A stretch of DNA of 64,000 bases, taken from contig NC_079913.1 in assembly GCF_024868665.1 (NCBI RefSeq), forward strand, positions 10,084,895 to 10,148,894, given 5' to 3'. Positions 52,601-58,600 of the stretch are shown here, piece by piece; position 1 is the first letter of the stretch, and every line of letters begins with the position of its first letter. This stretch comes from Triplophysa rosa. Lineage: Eukaryota > Chordata > Actinopteri > Cypriniformes > Nemacheilidae. The notes beneath the pieces were generated by a model. The model was not told where the DNA came from. It did no database searches and saw nothing but the letters and a program-made list of their open reading frames with translations. A program made the translations under genes and the position numbers.

Positions 52601-55600
52601 ATGCCGACTCATCACTGTTTAAAGCAGAGAAGATTTCCAGCGCACTGATTTGTGTATTATTAGGTGTGTACTTAAACTAAACACATCTGAGTGTCACGCC
52701 GCTGCGCTCCATGAAGCCAAGGTGTACAGTTTAATATGCGTCTCGCCACAGGCTGTTAACTGTTATTGCTGGAGCCGACACAGACAACCACAGGCAGATT
52801 CACCACTGAAAGCATATTTGATTATATTATAAACACATTTGTGAAGTGTGGGATGTTGGCCAATGCGATTATATCAGAATTAACAACATGGTGTCATCTT
52901 TGGGATATGAATTAAGTCTACGTTTATGCTTATGTGTTTTCCTAAAAGTTTCAAGCGAGAAGTCAATTCGATGATTGAGCGTCATCACAATCACAGTCAA
53001 TCAAGACTTTAATGCTTAAAATACAGATAACCAATGAGATTGCACTGTGGGCGGAGCTGGCATAATTTCATATACCCTCTTCTTATTTCCCTTCTTTCTT
53101 TTATTTCTTTGTTTTCGCCCAGGTTGTTCGGCAGTAAGGCCAGCAGTAAACCCAGTTCACCTGGCACCCCTGATTCTGGTAAATGCCCAGCGGCACTGGG
53201 TAGCCCTCATGGCACACTGGCTCGCCAGGCCAGCCTGGACTCCCCCTCCTCAGGAACAGGCAGTCTGGGCAGCATGGGCGGACAAAGTGGCGGCAGCAGC
53301 CCGCTATACGGTAAAACACCTGACCTGGGCACAGACTCCGCGGCCTCCAGTCCAGCTTCGGGTCTGTCTCTGCCTTCTAATGCCCGCCCGTGGCCTCCAA
53401 ACCTCAGCAGCTCATCTGCAGGTAGCAAAGACACCCTGAGCTGCCACAGCATGACCAGTTTACACACTAGCTCTGAGTCCATTGACCTGCCCCTCCCACA
53501 CCACCACGGGCCAAAGGTCACACGCACGGGCAGCGTCAAATCCACACTGTCTGAGGGGTGAGTCCTGTATATCCTGCAAGTCCAGTGTCATTTATTTATT
53601 AAAAGTTAAATAATAACTTCATAAAAATGTAGTGGTAGTGGCCTACTGGGGAAGCTGACCTTCGTAAATTTCATGCAGCCTCGTCAGACTTCTAATAAGC
53701 ACAAAGATTCATTTAAAGACACAAACATTGGTTAAATGTGCATTTAAAGTAGTCTGTTTTCATTTATAATATATGGAATTGAATAAACTATATTCGTTCA
53801 TAATTCATTGATAAACATTTTTGTTCACAACGTCTACCACCTATTACCATTTATGGTAATGCAATTGCACTGCATTATGGGATTGCCTTTTTTGTAAAGG
53901 AGGATTGAATTTAAGTTCATGTTTCGTTAAATGTTTTGGAACAGAGAAAATGTATTACTTTTCAAAAAACAGCTTATATGTCAATGACAATAATGCCTTG
54001 TAATGTTTTTATTAACGTTCTAATATTATAATGTAGTAGTTTAACAATCAATTATGATATCTGGATTTAATTTGCCAAAATTGTTTGTCTGTTTGTTGAA
54101 AATAACTCCCTATTTCTCCTCTGTTTTAATAGCATGCCTCTTGACCGAAACACTCTCCCCAAAAAGGGACTGAGGTACTAATATAATCATCTAATGATCC
54201 TCATAAATAAACTGTATGTTTTTGTTCTTACCTCCATCATACAACTTCCATTAGTATTCCCATCACCGGTAGCTTTTCAGCCTGATTCATTCACCCACCA
54301 CACATTTACAGTGAGGGAAATAAGTATTTGATCCCCTGCTGATTTTGTAAGTTTGCCTACTTACAAACAAATGAAGGGTCTATAATTTTTATGGTGGGTT
54401 TATTTTAACTGATAGACACAGAATATTAAAAAAAATCAGGGGAAAAAAATGTTATATAAAGGTTATAAATTGATTTGCATTTCAGTCAGTGAAATAAGTA
54501 TTTGATCCCCAAGCAAAACATAACTTTGTACTTTGTGGAGAAACCCTTGTTGGCAAGCACAGAGGTCAGACATTTCTGATAGTTGGTCACCAGGTTTGCA
54601 CATGTGTCCGGATACATTTAGTCCACTCCTCTGTCAATCTTTAAGGTTTCTTGGCTGTCGCTCAGCAAATTGGAGTTTTCGCCTCCTTCACAGAGGTTCT
54701 ATAGGACTAGGGTCTAGAGACTGGCTAGGATATTTAATGTGCTTCTCCTTAAGCCACTATTTGGTTGTCTTGGCAATATGTTTTGCGTCTTTGTCATGTT
54801 AAAGGCACATCCACGACCCATCTTCAGTGACCTAGTTAAGGGGAGGAGGTTCTCGTCCAAGATTTTACGGTACATGGGCCCGTCCCTCAGCCCCTCAATG
54901 CGGTGAAGTCATCCTGTATACCTGTAGCAGAGAAAAAGCCCTAAAGCAGAATGTTTCCAACACTGTGCTTCTCTGTAGACATGATGTTCTTGGGCTCATA
55001 GTCAGCATTTCTCTCCCTCCAAACACAGGAGTCCATTTTGGTCTCACAGCAGTGCCAGCACTTTCGCCAAAGCCTTTTCTGAATCATTTTTATGTTCATT
55101 GTCAAACTTAAGACGAGCCAGGCGGGCCTTCTTGGGCAGGAGGACCTTGCGGGTGCTTCAGGATTTCAGTCTACTGTGGCATAGCGTGTTACCAATGTGT
55201 TACCAATGTTTTGCTTGCTAACTGTGTTCCCAACTGTCTTGAAATCATTAACAGGCTTCTTCCGTGTAGTTCTGGGCTGATCTTTAACATTTCTCATGAT
55301 CATCTTTACCCCATTGGGGAAATATTGCAGGGAGCTCCAGAACAAGGGCATTTGATAGTTATTTTGTATATCTTCTATTTCCAAATAATCACACCAACAG
55401 TTGTCTCCTTCTCACCAAGCTTCTGTCTGTAGCCTATTCAAGGTTTGTGCAGGTCTCCAATCTTGTCGCTGACATCCTTTAAAACCTATTTGGTCTGGAC
55501 CATGGTGTTGGAGAGGTTGAACTGGAAGATACAGATTCTGTTGGCAGGCATCTTTTATATACATAACAAGCTGATTTAGGAGTACTTTCTTAAAGTGACA

Positions 55601-58600
55601 GGACTAATCTGTGGTCCATATAGGCACATAACCAATCTGTGGAGCCAGAATTCTTGCTAGTTGGTAGGGGATCAAATACTTATGTCACTGACTGAAATGC
55701 AAATCAATTTATAACCTTTATATAACATTTTTTCCCCCTGATTTTTTTAAATATTCTGTGTCTATCAGTTAAAATAAACCCACCATAAAAATTATAGACC
55801 CTTCATTTGTTTGTAAGTAGGCAAACTTACAAAATCAGCAGGGGATCAAATACTTATTTCCCTCACTGTATAATTGTTGTTTCGAAAAAACTCTTATGTT
55901 AAGTATTAAACTTTGTCACGTGCAGTATCTACTGATGTTACTTTTTAAGCAAATGTAATTATTGCTGAGTTTCAGGGGGGGTTCTGATTTAAAATGGGCA
56001 AAATAGTCTATAAATGATATACTTTAAAAAAGGACCGGAATAGAATGTCACCAACATAAATAAGGAAGCATCTATGATTTGTTTAGGACACCATAGCAAC
56101 CAGCCAGCACACCTTAGCAACGGCATAGCAATGCCCTGGGACACTTCCAGTAATGTCTTGTATTGATGGCTTGTCAACAAACTGTTGATCACCAATATTT
56201 AAAATGTTTTTTTCTAGCAAAAACAGCCACAGCAGGAAAACAACACAATGCTTTTAACAAGCAATTGAATATTCATACAGCCAAGCGCTCAAAACAAAAT
56301 TATACAGTACTGTCCAATCCACCGCTTAAAAGTAATCAGTCATCTATTGTGATAAGATAACCATGTTGAAATGCAAGTTAAATGACAATAGTTGTCAATC
56401 ATTTGTAGTCTCATATGTCACATGGTGGTATTTTAATACTAAAGGCTGAACAATGGTCACCGGTGACAGATGCGTTGATGTGCTCGCTGAAAACATTTGT
56501 GCTGGAAAGATCTGCGTGAACTTCATTAAAAGCTTTATGGAATTAAATGAACTGTCCTTCAAGCGTGCTGATAAGACTGCCCACCGCCTAAAGCTATTAC
56601 TGCAAAATAATAGACGCGAGAGAGTGTGGGCAGTTGTCATTGTCATGTGTTATTACACAAATCATTTTTAAACCCCATCACACCCCCAGATTTAATAGGT
56701 TTAGCTTTTAGTACAGTTTTATAGACTTCCTTTTGTGCCGGTTGTCCAATAGCTTCAACTCATTTTGACATGCAGTGCATTGTGGTACTGTATCACTGGA
56801 ATTGTATTCAAAGCCAGTTTATTTCCTCTCAATCAGGTACCCCCCTTCCTCCAGACAGACGTCACACGAGGAAGGAAAGGAATGGTTACGCTCCCACTCC
56901 ACTGGTGGTCTGCAGGACACAGGGAGTCCTCTTTCGCCACCGGGCACAGCTGGCACTAACGCCGGCAAATACCACTACTCAAACCTGTGTATGCTACCTA
57001 ACTTTGACCTGTGTTTTTAGAACCTTTAAAAATATACATTTTAAATTTGTATGTCATATTCTGATATTTGTGTTGACTGCAGTGAGTCCCACCAATGTGT
57101 CCCAGTTCAATCTCCCTGGCACCAGTATGAGTCGCTCTAACAGTATTCCAGCGCAGGATTCCTTCGAGCTCTATGGGGAGGGACACGCTTTGGGCGGAAG
57201 CGCCACCTCGCTGGAGGAGCGGCCGCGTGGCATGAGTCGATCCGGCTCTTTCCGAGACAGCACAGATGAAGGTCCGCGTTACAGCATGAAGCCGTTACAC
57301 ATACCACATCAGCACCTGTTTATTTATGAATACGCCTTTAAAAAACGATACTCTCTTTACAGTTCATGGTTCCTCTCTCTCTCTGGTATCAAGCACATCA
57401 TCTTTGTACTCTGCGGTAAGTGATGCTTTAGTCTTTACTAGTACTGGAGGTGAACAGAAAAGCTTGCAAAACAGATTGTTCAGTGTCAACACCCACCAGT
57501 GTCACAAATGAACTTATCCATTCTCAGTCTGAGAACTTATTACATCAGTCCTGTCAAAACCTCATTTAAATGGATCAAATTATTTTATGTGACAATTGTG
57601 TGCTTGACCTGAAAAAATATGACAAAATATTTATTTTTTATTGAATTATTATTTTGTTTTTGCCCACAGCATTTTTGCCCATGTAAAGCCTTAAATACTT
57701 CCAAGTCACAGCAAATGTGCTTTGTAGTCTGCATAGAAATTTTGTGAATAACAGAAGCATGTTTCTATCAGATTAAAACACCAAAAGAGCTCAGAACTTG
57801 AGTCAATTCCTTTGAACATTCTTGCAGTAACTCATTCTTATGCAGTTATTCCTATACTTCTGTTCATTACACGATGAAAACAAAACCTAAGTTTGATTTA
57901 TGTCTCAATTCACAGTTGCTTTCCTCACGTATGAGGCTATATACCAGCACATTATATTCCTCTGTCATTTGTTTTACATTAAAAGAAATGTGCAGATAAA
58001 TCCAAATGGATAAATATAAACTCCAGTAACATCACATATGCTGTTTCCATTTGCCTGGGCATGACAGACTTATAACCTGAGTAGAGCATTTGTTTGAATA
58101 GTTATGTTAAGCGTAGTGTTCAACATTCACCATCTCAGCATAACACGAGCCTATTAATAGATATGAATGAACCCAAAAGGCTAATGGTGGCTCAGCGTTG
58201 TGACTTTGCCACTGTTTGAACACACATTTTCTTACTTTCAGGTGCTGGCCTTTTTAGACAAGGTAACTACTCATCACGCAGAGAGCCCGTTTGTATCTGT
58301 CCGTCACATTATTTAATACATGCAAACCCTAACAGTCTAACGTTATGCTTCAAATCAGTTACTAACAGGGGGTAACCTCAAATCTGATCCAAATTGCATC
58401 GTTTTATTCACTCTTGAAAATAATATGTATTTCTTATGCAGTATTTTTGTCTTGTTTACAGTAAAATGTGTAAATATGCTTAAAACAAGATATATTTACT
58501 TGACAAATACGTAGGTTTTCTTTTAAAGGCGTAGTTCACCCCAAAATTTAAATTCTGACATTATTTACTCAACCTTATGTCATTTCAAACCTATATGACA

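Larger units (their letters stand above)
54175..56836 (+). other. Intron, 2.7 kb, carrying a Tc1-like transposon
   Basis: The transposon occupies 54309-55868. Downstream there is a trace of the TAGCAACC repeat (56090-56150) and otherwise AT-rich sequence. Confidence 0.8.

Noticed and set aside
56770..57423. 217-residue continuous plus-strand open frame
   Set aside because: It reads through two real exons and both short introns. In the last part it leaves the conserved frame, so the spliced model is preferred.
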